A stretch of 64,000 nucleotides of DNA from positions 3,968,001-4,032,000 of the forward strand of contig NZ_CP067101.1 of the NCBI RefSeq assembly GCF_016616425.1, written 5' to 3'. Shown here piece by piece: positions 43,118 to 52,695 of this stretch. This stretch comes from Bradyrhizobium diazoefficiens (GTDB lineage Bacteria > Pseudomonadota > Alphaproteobacteria > Rhizobiales > Xanthobacteraceae). How positions within the stretch are numbered: position 1 is the stretch's first letter; every line of letters begins with the position of its first letter. The position numbers and the translations under genes were made by a program. Under the pieces are notes generated by a model. It searched no databases. It worked only from the letters and a program-made list of their open reading frames with translations, and was not told the DNA's origin.

Positions 43118-44968
43118 CTAATTCGAGCGGCGCTTGACTTCGCGCACCGCGCCGCGCGCAGCGCTGGTGGTGAGCGCAGCGTAGGCCTGGAGCGCGGTCG
43201 AGACGTTGCGCTTGCGGCTCTGCGGCTGCCAGGCGGCATCGCCCTTCGCCTCCTCCGCCGCGCGGCGCTTGGCAAGCTCCTCGTCGGAGACCTCGAGGCT
43301 GATGCTGCGGTTCGGGATGTCGATCGCGATGCGGTCGCCGGTCCGCACCAGACCAATATTGCCGCCTTCGGCGGCTTCCGGCGAGAGATGGCCGATCGAT
43401 AGGCCTGATGAACCGCCGGAGAAACGTCCGTCGGTGACGAGCGCGCAGGCTTTGCCGAGGCCCATCGATTTCAGGTAGCTGGTCGGATACAGCATTTCCT
43501 GCATGCCGGGTCCGCCGCGCGGGCCTTCATAGATGATGACCACGATCTCGCCGGCGACGACCTTGCCGCCCAGAATGCCCTCGACCGCTGCGTCCTGGCT
43601 TTCGAACACGCGCGCAGGGCCGGAGAATTTCAGGATCGAGGCATCGACGCCGGCGGTCTTCACGATGCAGCCGTCTTGCGCGAGGTTGCCGTAGAGCACG
43701 GCGAGGCCGCCGTCCTTGCTGAAGGCGTGTTCGAGGTTGCGCACCACGCCCTTCTCGCGATCGGTATCGAGCTCGTCGTAACGGCGCTCCTGGCTGAAGG
43801 CGACCTGCGTCGGGATGCCGCCGGGCGAAGCGCGGAAGAAGGTGCGCACCGCCTCGCTCTTGGAGCGCTTGATGTCCCAGCGCTCAAGCGCATCGTGCAT
43901 GGTCGGCGCATGCACGGTCGAGACCGAGGTGTCGATCAGGCCCGCACGATCGAGTTCGCCCAGAATGCCCATGATGCCGCCGGCGCGATGCACGTCCTCG
44001 ACATGTACGTCGGCGACCGAAGGCGCCACCTTGCACAGCACCGGCACGCGCCGCGACAGGCGGTCGATGTCCTTCATGGTGAACGCGACCTGCCCTTCAT
44101 GGGCCGCCGCCAGCAGATGCAGCACGGTGTTGGTGGAGCCGCCCATGGCGATGTCGAGCGTCATCGCGTTCTCGAACGCCTTGAAATTCGCGATGTTGCG
44201 CGGAAGCACGCTGGCATCGTCCTGCTCGTAATAGCGGCGGACCAGATCGACGATGGTGTGACCGGCCTCGACGAACAGGCGCTTGCGATCGGCATGGGTG
44301 GCGACCACCGTGCCGTTGCCGGGCAGCGCCAGGCCGAGCGCCTCGGTCAGGCAGTTCATGGAGTTGGCGGTGAACATGCCCGAGCACGAGCCGCAGGTCG
44401 GGCACGCCGAGCGCTCGATCACCTTGACGTCCTCGTCGCTGACCTTGGAGTCGGCCGCAGCCACCATGGCGTCGATGAGGTCGACGGCCTTGGTCTTGCC
44501 CTGCAGCGTGACCTTGCCGGCCTCCATCGGCCCGCCCGAAATGAACACGGCAGGAATGTTGAGCCGCAGCGCGGCCATCAGCATGCCGGGGGTGATCTTG
44601 TCGCAGTTGGAGATGCAGACGAGGCCGTCGGCGCAATGCGCGTTGGCCATGTACTCGACGCTGTCGGCGATCAGCTCGCGCGACGGCAGGCTGTAAAGCA
44701 TGCCGTCATGGCCCATGGCGATGCCGTCATCGACCGCGATGGTGTTGAACTCCTTGGCGACGCCGCCGGCCTGCTCGATCTCGCGGGCGACGAGCTGGCC
44801 GAGATCCTTCAGATGGACGTGGCCGGGCACGAACTGGGTAAAGGAGTTGACGACCGCGATGATCGGCTTGCCGAAATCGGCGTCCTTCATGCCCGTCGCG
44901 CGCCAGAGGCCGCGGGCGCCCGCCATGTTGCGGCCGTGGGTGGTGGTGCGGGAGCGATAGGCTGGCAT
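43118..44968 (-). CDS. ilvD: Dihydroxy-acid dehydratase
   Basis: 616 residues, the full length of the long IlvD form. It starts [20 protein letters not shown]. Iron-sulfur and metal motifs are present in [15 protein letters not shown] and [20 protein letters not shown], and the C-terminal region has [20 protein letters not shown]. It makes 2-oxoisovalerate and 2-oxo-3-methylvalerate in valine/isoleucine synthesis. It stands alone; no other ilv gene is near. Confidence 0.96.
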   Translation of the reverse strand: MPAYRSRTTTHGRNMAGARGLWRATGMKDADFGKPIIAVVNSFTQFVPGHVHLKDLGQLVAREIEQAGGVAKEFNTIAVDDGIAMGHDGMLYSLPSRELIADSVEYMANAHCADGLVCISNCDKITPGMLMAALRLNIPAVFISGGPMEAGKVTLQGKTKAVDLIDAMVAAADSKVSDEDVKVIERSACPTCGSCSGMFTANSMNCLTEALGLALPGNGTVVATHADRKRLFVEAGHTIVDLVRRYYEQDDASVLPRNIANFKAFENAMTLDIAMGGSTNTVLHLLAAAHEGQVAFTMKDIDRLSRRVPVLCKVAPSVADVHVEDVHRAGGIMGILGELDRAGLIDTSVSTVHAPTMHDALERWDIKRSKSEAVRTFFRASPGGIPTQVAFSQERRYDELDTDREKGVVRNLEHAFSKDGGLAVLYGNLAQDGCIVKTAGVDASILKFSGPARVFESQDAAVEGILGGKVVAGEIVVIIYEGPRGGPGMQEMLYPTSYLKSMGLGKACALVTDGRFSGGSSGLSIGHLSPEAAEGGNIGLVRTGDRIAIDIPNRSISLEVSDEELAKRRAAEEAKGDAAWQPQSRKRNVSTALQAYAALTTSAARGAVREVKRRSN

Positions 44969-45116
44969 GGCGGTTTCCGTCCTGGGTTTGACCGGCCGGG
45001 CGGGAAAATCGAAGCCGCCTCAGGCCTTTCCGGCCGGATAGCGCAGGCGGGGAACGCGCGCAACGGGAACTTGGCCCGGACAGGGCTCCCCTGCTCCCGG
45101 CGCGGGGTCTGGCACG

Positions 45117-45231
45117 TGCCCCGGACGCAGCGCAGCGCCTCTTCGGCGGTGCGCTGCAGAGCCGGGGTCCACGTGGCAGCGGGTGCTGTGGCGTCCTGGG
45201 TCCCGGCTCGCGCTTCGCGCGTCCGGGACAC
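45117..45231. repeat. GC-rich palindromic intergenic repeat
   Basis: The outer arms gtgccccgga (45117-45126) and tccgggacac (45222-45231) pair with one mismatch. An inner hairpin gcagcgca/tgcgctgc lies at 45127-45134 and 45150-45157. The word pattern (gccggggtcc, gggtcccggctcgcg, cgcgtccggg) is typical of a repeat family scattered in Bradyrhizobium genomes (general knowledge). Confidence 0.55.
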
Positions 45232-45243
45232 GAGAGCTGAGGC

Positions 45244-45390
45244 CTATTGCAACGTCGGATCGAGCCGATCGCGCAGCCAGTCGCCGATCACGGAGACGGC
45301 CAGCGTGGTCACGACGATGGTGGTGGCCGGGGCCAGCATGATCCAGGGCGCCCGCGTCAGGTATTCGCGGCCATAGCCATGGCGTAACCC
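45244..45390 (-). pseudogene. ABC transporter permease C-terminal remnant (DppC/OppC type)
   Basis: About 48 codons on the minus strand read LRHGYGREYLTRAPWIMLAP then ATTIVVTTLAVSVIGDWLRD, ending RLDPTLQ and TAG. This is the usual end of peptide-transport permeases (APWIMLAPATTI, GDWLRDRLDP). The rest of the gene is absent; upstream in this frame there is no start. A deletion relic. Confidence 0.65.
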
Positions 45391-45408
45391 CTGCCCTGAA
45401 TGATGCGG

Positions 45409-46224
45409 TTATTCGGCGAGACCGAGCGCGGCGAGATAGGCTGCGCCGGAGCGGACATGGTCGTGGTTGCGAAGTTCGAGGATCAGCCGCGGGTTGGACG
45501 CGAGCCGGCCGAGGGCGCGGAACACGGCCACCCAGGGGATGTTGCCTTCGCCCGGCGCCCAGTGCCGGTCGGCAAAACCGTCGGTGTCCTGAAGATGCAC
45601 ATGCGTCAGCATGTCGCCGGCGGTCTCGACGTAATAGTCGACCGGCGGCGCGCCGGTGGAGATGTGGGCGTAGTTGGCGTGTCCGGTGTCGAGCGAGACG
45701 CGGACTTTGCTGCTTTCGAGCGCCTTGGCGAGGCGCACCCGGTCGCGCGGATCCTTGTCCTCGATGTTCTCGATGACGATCTCGCAGCCGATGGTTTCCG
45801 CGCGCGCGATCACTTCGGCGAGCGTCGCCTTGACGCGTTCGACCAGATTGCCGCGATTATCCGGATAGAGATCGAGGTTATTGTGGTCCCAGGTCGTGAA
45901 CGGCGAGTGGATCACCATCTGCGTGGCGCCGAGAAACTCGGCGGCGTCGAGGCCCTGAAGCAGACGCTTGGTCACCGCCTGGCGGATCATGGGATCGTGA
46001 CTGTCGATCTTGAAGCCCCAGAACGGGCCGTGGATGCCGAGCCGGCCGGTATGGCCGGACAGCATCTGCTTGATCTCGCCGGCCGTGCTGCGCCAATCGC
46101 TATCGAGAAGATCGGCGCGGAAAAAATCCTGGATTTCGAGATCGCGCTGTCGATCGAGAAGCCAGTTGCGATGCGCGGGGATCGATTTGATGGACAATGC
46201 GGCGCCCAGCACCGGCTTCGACAT
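45409..46224 (-). CDS. Sugar phosphate isomerase/epimerase-like TIM barrel protein
   Basis: 271 residues from ATG 46224 with an AAGGAG site. The xylose isomerase-like barrel shows metal-ligand motifs in VIHSPFTTWDH (His), EIVIENIEDKDP (Glu), VSLDTGHANYAH (Asp, His), THVHLQDTDG (His, Asp) and LILELRNHD (Glu). It probably epimerises or isomerises a sugar or sugar phosphate. It lies beside a relic of a peptide permease, so its former operon context may be lost. Confidence 0.85.
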   Translation of the reverse strand: MSKPVLGAALSIKSIPAHRNWLLDRQRDLEIQDFFRADLLDSDWRSTAGEIKQMLSGHTGRLGIHGPFWGFKIDSHDPMIRQAVTKRLLQGLDAAEFLGATQMVIHSPFTTWDHNNLDLYPDNRGNLVERVKATLAEVIARAETIGCEIVIENIEDKDPRDRVRLAKALESSKVRVSLDTGHANYAHISTGAPPVDYYVETAGDMLTHVHLQDTDGFADRHWAPGEGNIPWVAVFRALGRLASNPRLILELRNHDHVRSGAAYLAALGLAE

Positions 46225-46549
46225 GGCTTGCTCCTTGGCCGTCAGCAATGACAGGAGCAGCGCTAGACCAGTTCAATGACAGGCCGGTGAAACGCAGGTT
46301 TCGCAACGCGAGGAGATGTGGACTCGTGGCCGACCGCGCGCTCCAGGTTCAGGCAACAACGATCGCGGCACTGACACCGAGCGAACACATGGCGAGCGGT
46401 AATCGTGCCCGTAATGATCCGGAATGGAATCCTAACCAACCTTCGCGTACATCGATCGGCGGCCACTTCCACGGGCATCACCCTCTGATCGCGCTACATA
46501 GGGTTGGGGGACCACATGGGGCGGGGGATTGAAGGCTGGGGCAAGGTGA
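46225..46549. other. Intergenic region upstream of the TIM-barrel gene
   Basis: No gene is supported on either strand. It holds the promoter of the minus-strand isomerase-like gene; hairpins at its right end are listed separately. Confidence 0.4.
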
Positions 46550-46582
46550 CGAGGTCCGGACTCCTAGGCACTCCGGACCTCG
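46550..46582. terminator. Perfect hairpin downstream of the DUF1236 gene
   Basis: Eleven-base arms cgaggtccgga (46550-46560) and tccggacctcg (46572-46582) with an 11-nt loop. It lies on the downstream side of the DUF1236 gene, beyond the stronger hairpin at 46604-46640. Confidence 0.45.
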
Positions 46583-46603
46583 AAACTTTCGACATCGAAC
46601 GCA

Positions 46604-46640
46604 AACGCGCCGTCCGGCTGATTCAGCCGGGCGGCGCGTT
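46604..46640 (-). terminator. Strong hairpin terminator of the DUF1236 gene
   Basis: Sixteen-base arms at 46604-46619 and 46625-46640 (aacgcgccgtccggct / agccgggcggcgcgtt) pair with one G-T wobble around a 5-nt loop, 33 bp after the DUF1236 stop. Confidence 0.65.
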
Positions 46641-46672
46641 GTCGTTTCCGGGTCGCCTTGACGATTGCGCGG

Positions 46673-47956
46673 TTAGCGCGTTTGCGGCTCGATCGTCACC
46701 GTGCAGTCGCCCTGTCCTTGCGTTGCGACCACGATGTTGCCCGCCGGCGCGCCGAGGGCGATCGGGGATGACGAGCCGCCGCCGGGCATCCGAACCGTCA
46801 CGCTCAGCGAATCCGTGCGTGCGGTTGAGCCCACGGTCGACGGTTCTGCTTCGGCCACGTTGCCTGAGGCATCACGCCGCATGACCCGGCAATTCACGTT
46901 ATTGCTCGTATTGCTCGCCGCGGCAGCCACGCTCGATGTGGCTGCGCCGCTCATCTGCGCACGGGCTCGCGACGGATCGCGCGGCACCTCGCTGACGATG
47001 CGATGCGTCCGCGGCGACACGATGACGACGTCGTCATCGGTCGTGAAGTATTCGTAGCCCCGATACTGGGGCTCAACCGAAATAATCTCGCGCGGCAGCC
47101 GATGCAGACGGACGCGCGAAGGGATCGTCTCACCCACCCGGATCGAGATGTTCAGATTGCGCTCCGGCTGTGCCAGGTGAGCATGGCTCATCGTTTCGGA
47201 CATCCGCACCTGCTTCTCGGTGGTGACCTGGGCCTGCCGATTGACCTGCGTGTTGGTCTGGGTCGTTTGATTGGCTTGATTGGTCTGGGTAGCCCCAGGC
47301 GCCGGCGCAGTCTGCGCATTGTTGGTCGGAGCCGTCCGGTTCGTATCCGTTGCGGTGGCCGGCCGGTTGTTCTGTTGCGCCGGCGGCTGTTGCTCGGCGG
47401 CGTTGCGCGGAGGCTGGTTCTGCTTGCGCTCGTTCTGGTTGGCCGCGGCTCCCGTGCGCTCGTTCTGCTGGCCGGCGGGCCCGGTCTTGGATTTCTCGGA
47501 CTCGGCCGTTGACTTTTGCGGACCAGACTTGTCCTGCTTCGTCTCAGCGCTGCTCTTGCTGGTGTCCCGACCATGTTTCGCGCTTTCCGCCTCGCGATTG
47601 CGATCGCGCCCGGGCTCGCGGGACTCTTGTGCCTGGTTTTTCGCCTTTGGTTGATCGCGCTCGGCAGCCGAGGCCGGCTGGCGCTTGTTGTCGTTCGCCT
47701 CGTGCTTGGCAGGGCCACCCTTCTCTTCGCGGCCCGCACCCTTCAGTTTCTCCTGCGCGCGTTCTTGAGTTCGTTCTTGAGTTCGTTCATGAGTTCGTTC
47801 TTGGGCCGGACCGCCATGCTGCGGTGAGGCGCCTTTTGCCGGTTCCTCGGTCCGTTTCGGCTCGTCTCTGCGCTCACCGGGCGCCTGGGCAAAGGCAAGG
47901 CCGGATGCGAGCATCAGCCCGATGGCCGCCGTCGATAACATCAGGTGTTTACGCAT
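46673..47956 (-). CDS. Secreted DUF1236 protein with long low-complexity region
   Basis: 427 residues from ATG 47956. The signal peptide is about 1-23 (ending AFAQ). A long disordered stretch, about 25-240, is rich in Gln, Arg, Glu, Asn and Thr and includes repeats of HERTQ/QERTQ (about 53-68). Then a DUF1236 region (SIRVGETIPSRVRLHRLPRE, TTDDDVVIVSPRTHRIVSEV). The C-terminus holds a second, Cys-containing domain (NNVNCRVMRRDASGN to GDCTVTIEPQT). Envelope protein of unknown function, common in Bradyrhizobium. Confidence 0.85.
   Translation of the reverse strand: MRKHLMLSTAAIGLMLASGLAFAQAPGERRDEPKRTEEPAKGASPQHGGPAQERTHERTQERTQERAQEKLKGAGREEKGGPAKHEANDNKRQPASAAERDQPKAKNQAQESREPGRDRNREAESAKHGRDTSKSSAETKQDKSGPQKSTAESEKSKTGPAGQQNERTGAAANQNERKQNQPPRNAAEQQPPAQQNNRPATATDTNRTAPTNNAQTAPAPGATQTNQANQTTQTNTQVNRQAQVTTEKQVRMSETMSHAHLAQPERNLNISIRVGETIPSRVRLHRLPREIISVEPQYRGYEYFTTDDDVVIVSPRTHRIVSEVPRDPSRARAQMSGAATSSVAAAASNTSNNVNCRVMRRDASGNVAEAEPSTVGSTARTDSLSVTVRMPGGGSSSPIALGAPAGNIVVATQGQGDCTVTIEPQTR
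47761..47803. repeat. 12-bp tandem repeat inside the DUF1236 gene
   Basis: About three and a half copies of gttcttgagttc, one with a single-base change, encoding the QERT/HERT repeats. The unit length is a multiple of three, so copy number can vary without frameshift. Confidence 0.8.
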
Positions 47957-48067
47957 GGTCCCTCTCCTCAACAAATCGCAACGACAGACGCGAACGTTCT
48001 GTCGAGACGATGGTTCCTGCGAAAGGAACGAGGGAGATTGTGCCCATAGGGGCGGGATCACGCCGGA

Positions 48068-48448
48068 CTACATCGGATCCTTGAGCGTGAGACGAGCCGT
48101 GAATGTCACTGTTGTCTTGCCGACCAGCGCCATGCCTTCAACCTCGGCGCCGCCGGTGGAGTAGTCGCCCGAGAAACCGCAGGTGACCTCCCGGCCGCCG
48201 AACGCAAGCGTTCTGCCGACCGCCTCGGTGTGCTGATTGACGGTCATGTCGCCACGCCACTTGCCGTTTCGGAAAGCATAGCTGCCGGTGTAATAGAAAT
48301 AGCTGTCGCCGCCCATGATGCGCCCGTCGCAGAGCACGACGACGCCTTTGGCCTGCCCGCGCTTGCCATCGCGCATCTCGATGTCGAAGATGTAGAGGCC
48401 GTTGGTAACCCCGGCCTCCTCCGCTTCTACCTCATTCCCCGCTGGCAT
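48068..48448 (-). CDS. GrlR-family negative regulator-like protein
   Basis: About 126 residues. The core NGLYIFDIEMRDGKRGQAKG then VVVLCDGRIMGGDSYFYYTG and NGKWRGDMTVNQHTE matches the small GrlR beta-barrel family. In enteropathogens GrlR binds the activator GrlA; in rhizobia its role is unknown. Homologs start just before TNGLY; here that codon is GTT, with a GGAGG 7 bases upstream, so the start may have been lost and the nearest ATG (48448) adds 13 residues. It follows nadE by 31 bases on the same strand. Confidence 0.7.
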   Translation of the reverse strand: MPAGNEVEAEEAGVTNGLYIFDIEMRDGKRGQAKGVVVLCDGRIMGGDSYFYYTGSYAFRNGKWRGDMTVNQHTEAVGRTLAFGGREVTCGFSGDYSTGGAEVEGMALVGKTTVTFTARLTLKDPM

Positions 48449-48479
48449 CCAGTCATCCCCCAACGATCCGCCGCCCCGA

Positions 48480-50513
48480 TCAGTTCGGCACGTTCCGCTC
48501 GAGATCTTCGAGCCAAGCCGCCGCGCTGGAATCCGACGGCGCGCGCCAGTCGCCGCGGGGCGACAACGAGCCGCCGGCCGAGACTTTCGGCCCGTTCGGC
48601 ATCGCCGAGCGCTTGAACTGGCTGAAGGCGAAGAAGCGACGCAGGAACACTGCGAGCCAGCGGCGGATCTGCTCGAGGTCATAGGCCTTGCGCCGATCGC
48701 TCGGGAACGCCGGCGGCCATTCGCCCTTCGCGACGTCCTTCCACGCCTGCAGCGCCATGAAGGCGATCTTGGACGGCCGCATGCCGAAGCGAAGCGTGTA
48801 GAACAAGTTGAAATCCTGCAGCTCGTACGGTCCGACGGACGCTTCCGTGCTCTGCGGCTTCTGGCCGGGCTCCACCGGCACCAGCTCGGGCGAGATTTCG
48901 GCGACCAGGATCGAGCCAAGCGTGCGGTTGACGTCGTCGCTGAACTGCTTCGATGAGATCACCCAGCGGATCAAATGCTGGATCAGCGTTTTCGGCACCC
49001 CGGCATTGACGTTGTAATGCGCCATCTGATCGCCGACACCATAGGTGCACCAGCCGAGCGCGAGCTCGGAGAGATCGCCGGTGCCGATCACGATGCCACC
49101 GTGATGGTTGGCGAGCCGGAACAGATAATCCGTGCGCAGACCCGCCTGCACGTTCTCGAAGGTAACGTCGTAGACTTTCTCGCCCGTGCCGAAGGGATGG
49201 CCGATGTCCTTCAGCATTTGCGTCGCCGTGGTGCGGATGTCGAGCTCCTGCCAGCTCGTCTGCAACGCCTTCATCAACGCCAGCGCATGGGACTTGCTCG
49301 CGCTGCCGGTGGCAAAGCCCGGCATGGTGTAGGCCAGGATGTTCTCGCGGGGCAGACCGAGCAGGTCGATCGCCTTGGCGGCGACGATCAGGGCGTGGGT
49401 GGAATCGAGCCCGCCCGAGACACCGATCACGATGCGCTTGGTGCCGGTGGCACGCATGCGCTGCACCAGGCCGGCGACCTGGATGTTGTAGGCCTCGTAG
49501 CAATCCTGCTCGAGCAGGCTTTCGTCGCTCGGCACGAACGGGAAACGCTCGACCTTGCGCAGGAAGCCGATGTCGGCGGCCGGCGGCTTCAGCGCGAACG
49601 TCACCTTGCGGTAAAATGTCTCGCGCTGCCGGCGGTTGTCGTCGAACGTTCCCATCAGCGCACGTTCCTGCCTGAGCAGGTCGAGATCGACGTCGGCACA
49701 CGTGATCTGATCGCCCTGGCGGAACCGCTCGCCCTCGGCCAGCAGCACGCCATTCTCGTAGATCGAGGTCTGGCCGTCCCAGGCGAGATCCGTGGTCGAT
49801 TCCCCTGCCCCTGCGGCCGAATAGACATAGGCCGCGAGGCAGCGCGCCGAGGTCGATTGGCACAAGAGCGCGCGCGAGCGCGCCCGGCCGATCGTGATCG
49901 GGCTGCCCGAGAGGTTGATCAGCACGCTGGCGCCTGCAAGCGCAAGCTCCGAGGCCGGCGTTACCGGGATCCACATGTCCTCGCAGATCTCGACGCCGAT
50001 GGTCAGGCCCGGAACGTCCTCGGCCGAAAACAGCAGGTCGACGCCGAACAGCGCATGCAGCCCACCAAACGCGATCGTCTCTCCTACGATGCCGGCGCCG
50101 GAGGCGAAATGCCGCCCTTCATAGAATTCCCGATAGGTCGGCAGATAGCTCTTGGGCACCACGCCGAGCACGTTGCCGCGATGAACAACGACGGCGCAGT
50201 TGTAGATGCGATGACCAAAGCGCAGCGGCGCGCCGACGATCAGGACCGTCATCAGCCCTGCGGAGGCCTCGACGATGCCCGCGAGGCCGCGCTCGACCGC
50301 ATCGAGCAGCGGGTCCTGCTTGACCAGATCTTCGATCGCATAGCCGGACAGGCACAGCTCCGGAAACACCGCGACCGCCACCGACTGCTCGTGGCAGGCA
50401 TCGGCCGCCGCCAGCACGGCCTTTGCGTTGGCCGTGGGATCAGCGACATGGGACGTGGTGACACAGGCCGCCACGCGCGCAAATCCATGGGCGTAGATCG
50501 AGTGGAAGGTCAT
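48480..50513 (-). CDS. nadE: Glutamine-dependent NAD+ synthetase
   Basis: 677 residues. An N-terminal CN-hydrolase (glutaminase) domain has the triad Glu in VFPELCLSGY (Glu52), Lys in VPKSYLPTYREF and Cys in VGVEICEDMW. A C-terminal NAD synthetase domain has P-loop IGVSGGLDSTHALIVA and the region GTGDLSELALGWCTYG. It amidates nicotinic acid adenine dinucleotide to NAD. The ATG at 50513 opens the glutaminase domain; the frame extends 29 codons further without family character. Nicotinamidase lies nearby on the same strand. Confidence 0.95.
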   Translation of the reverse strand: MTFHSIYAHGFARVAACVTTSHVADPTANAKAVLAAADACHEQSVAVAVFPELCLSGYAIEDLVKQDPLLDAVERGLAGIVEASAGLMTVLIVGAPLRFGHRIYNCAVVVHRGNVLGVVPKSYLPTYREFYEGRHFASGAGIVGETIAFGGLHALFGVDLLFSAEDVPGLTIGVEICEDMWIPVTPASELALAGASVLINLSGSPITIGRARSRALLCQSTSARCLAAYVYSAAGAGESTTDLAWDGQTSIYENGVLLAEGERFRQGDQITCADVDLDLLRQERALMGTFDDNRRQRETFYRKVTFALKPPAADIGFLRKVERFPFVPSDESLLEQDCYEAYNIQVAGLVQRMRATGTKRIVIGVSGGLDSTHALIVAAKAIDLLGLPRENILAYTMPGFATGSASKSHALALMKALQTSWQELDIRTTATQMLKDIGHPFGTGEKVYDVTFENVQAGLRTDYLFRLANHHGGIVIGTGDLSELALGWCTYGVGDQMAHYNVNAGVPKTLIQHLIRWVISSKQFSDDVNRTLGSILVAEISPELVPVEPGQKPQSTEASVGPYELQDFNLFYTLRFGMRPSKIAFMALQAWKDVAKGEWPPAFPSDRRKAYDLEQIRRWLAVFLRRFFAFSQFKRSAMPNGPKVSAGGSLSPRGDWRAPSDSSAAAWLEDLERNVPN

Positions 50514-50653
50514 CGAGCGCAGTACCCTTAATCGCTTCGCTGCCGAAACTGTCAGCTCCGAACCATATGTAGCCCATTGGCCGGGTCCCGTGCAGGCCAT
50601 CCGTCGTCATGCATAACGGATTTGCAGGACCGTCTGCCCGGCGCCCGGCGAGC

Positions 50654-51769
50654 TCAGGCGCTGCGGGCCAGCACACCCGACAGATCGTCGCGCAGCCACG
50701 CAGCGATGCGCGGCCAGGCATGCGCATGGGTGCGCGCGCCCATGAACAGGCCGAGGTGATTGCTCGGCTCGGAGGCCGCCGCAATGAAGGCCGGCGGTGT
50801 GCCGAGGAGACCAGCGGTAGCCAGCGCCTGCGCAGCCGGCACGACGACGTCGTCGAGCCCGGCCAACAGGAAGACCGGTGCCTTGATGTCCTTCAGGTCA
50901 ATCGTGCGGCCGAGAGCCACGAAACGGCCGCCGGCGATCTGGTTCTCGCGGAAAATCCGGTTGACGATCTCCAGATAATACGCGCCCGGCAGATTCAGCG
51001 TCTCCGCGTTCCAGCGGTCGAAGCGCGCGAGCAGCGCCGCGCCCTCTTCGTCCGACAGGTCTCTTTGCAACGCCGCTACAATATCGTCGCGGCTTGGCGC
51101 CTTGGACCACAAGCGGAGCATCTCCCCGCCGCTGACATTGCCGCCGCCGCGGGCGACGAGCTGGTCGTAGACCGCCTCAGGCGCGTTGCGGGTGAGCCGC
51201 GACAACGAGGACTCGATCGACAGGTCCACGGGAGCACCGACCAGGACCAATCGCCGCACCTTGGCCGGAAAGCGCGCCGCATAGAGCAGCGACAGCCAAC
51301 CGCCCTGGCACAGGCCGACCAGATCGACCGGCGCGCCGATCTCGTCGATGGCGACGTTGAGATCGCCGAGATAGCTGTCGATCGAGAGATATCGCATGCC
51401 AGGGGTGGCTGATCGCCAATCGGTGAGATAGAGCCGGTCGATGCCGCCATCTTTCAAAGCCCCCACCACGCTGTGCCCGGGCGCGAAATCGGCGATCTGG
51501 GCCCGATGCAGCGCACAGGGTGCACAGACCAGGGCTGGCTGGCCGGACCGGGTCTGCGAGCAATCGCGCAGGCGCATCGTCGCGAGCTCAAGCGCCACGA
51601 CGTTCGGTGTCGTCCACGGCAGCGCGCTGTCGTCCGGCTCCGGTGAGCCACGCTCGACCCACCAGAAGCAGGCCTCCATGGCAAGCCGTGCAGCCGCAAA
51701 CGGCCACAGCACTGGATCATCAGGAGCTTGATCCGGTCCGCCCAGCCGTTTGCCGGTCTTGTCCACCAT
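50654..51769 (-). CDS. Alpha/beta hydrolase with Cys nucleophile, PHA-synthase-like
   Basis: About 371 residues. The nucleophile elbow is LVGLCQGGWLSLLYAARFPA, with Cys in place of Ser as in polyhydroxyalkanoate synthases. The charge-relay Asp lies in LLAGLDDVVVPAAQA and the His in SNHLGLFMGARTH. It is shorter than PhaC of classes I/II and may be a class III-like synthase, an intracellular depolymerase or another acyl-transferase. It lies between nadE and pncA on one strand, 17 bases from pncA. Start ATG 51769 has only a weak ribosome-binding site. Confidence 0.8.
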   Translation of the reverse strand: MVDKTGKRLGGPDQAPDDPVLWPFAAARLAMEACFWWVERGSPEPDDSALPWTTPNVVALELATMRLRDCSQTRSGQPALVCAPCALHRAQIADFAPGHSVVGALKDGGIDRLYLTDWRSATPGMRYLSIDSYLGDLNVAIDEIGAPVDLVGLCQGGWLSLLYAARFPAKVRRLVLVGAPVDLSIESSLSRLTRNAPEAVYDQLVARGGGNVSGGEMLRLWSKAPSRDDIVAALQRDLSDEEGAALLARFDRWNAETLNLPGAYYLEIVNRIFRENQIAGGRFVALGRTIDLKDIKAPVFLLAGLDDVVVPAAQALATAGLLGTPPAFIAAASEPSNHLGLFMGARTHAHAWPRIAAWLRDDLSGVLARSA

Positions 51770-51785
51770 GACTTTCTCAAGGTCC

Positions 51786-52412
51786 TTACAGAAACGCCTC
51801 GAGGCTGACGACGGAGATGCCGAGGTCCCGAAAACTCTGATGCGTCGCGGCCACCGAGCCGTCGAGATCGATGCCGCGGCAGGCGTCCTCGATGACGGCC
51901 ACCTCCAAGCCCGCCTTGCGCGCATCCTCCGCCGAAAAGCGGACGCAGAAGTCGAGCGCAAGACCGGCGACAAAGACCGTCTTCAGCTCACGTTCGCGCA
52001 AATACCCGAGCAGGCCCGTCGCTGTCCGATGGTCGTTCTCGAACAACGCCGAATAGGAATCAATGCCACGGCGAAACCCCTTGCGCACCACGAGGCTGGC
52101 GCGGGTGAGGTCGAGGTCGCGATGGAATTCGGCGCCCGAGGTGCCCTGCACGCAATGCGCCGGCCAGAGCATCTGGGTGCCGTAGCCGAGCTCGATGGTC
52201 TGGAATGGCTGCTTGCCCGCATGGTTCGGCGCGAACGAGACGTGGTCGCGCGGATGCCAGTCCTGGGTCAACACCACATTGGCGAATTTTTGGGCGATCC
52301 GGTTGATGGCGGGGACGACCTTCTCGCCGTCGGGGACGGCGAGCGCTCCGCCGGTGCAGAAGTCGTTCTGCACGTCGATCGCCAGCAGCACGTCGTGGTC
52401 GGAAATCTTCAT
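51786..52412 (-). CDS. pncA: Nicotinamidase
   Basis: About 208 residues. The catalytic triad Asp13 (LLAIDVQNDFC), Lys (LVVRKGFRR) and Cys (ALDFCVRFSAED) is complete, and the metal-site motif TQDWHPRDHVSF supplies Asp and two His. It deamidates nicotinamide to nicotinate for NAD salvage. ATG 52412 follows GAGG; an ATG/GTG four codons upstream is an alternative. With nadE 1.3 kb away it forms an NAD-related gene group. The glucokinase gene diverges from it. Confidence 0.94.
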   Translation of the reverse strand: MKISDHDVLLAIDVQNDFCTGGALAVPDGEKVVPAINRIAQKFANVVLTQDWHPRDHVSFAPNHAGKQPFQTIELGYGTQMLWPAHCVQGTSGAEFHRDLDLTRASLVVRKGFRRGIDSYSALFENDHRTATGLLGYLRERELKTVFVAGLALDFCVRFSAEDARKAGLEVAVIEDACRGIDLDGSVAATHQSFRDLGISVVSLEAFL

Positions 52413-52695
52413 CACAGGCCTCATTCGATCTGCCCGGCGCGCCGGCGCCAGACAAAACTCTCCTAAAGCTCACCTAGTGTCGGTCTTCCCGCGCTGCTTC
52501 GCAACCGCCGCCACCGTGCGAAGCCTGCGCGAATTGGCCACCGGACGGCCGCGGGAATGCAACGGTTTGGCCTCGTCCGTGTTGACTAGGCGCACCCAAG
52601 GGCGGATTCTCGCGCTGGCCGCGCAGGTGGATCGGGTCGAAGGAGTGGAGGACAGGGGGTTGGCGCGACCGGAAGGCAGCGGCAGCCACGAGGTC

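Noticed and set aside
38918..43118. Search for a duplicated tRNA-Ser end as an attachment-site repeat
   Set aside because: No second copy of the acceptor-stem or T-arm sequence was found between the tRNA and ilvD, so no att pair is reported.
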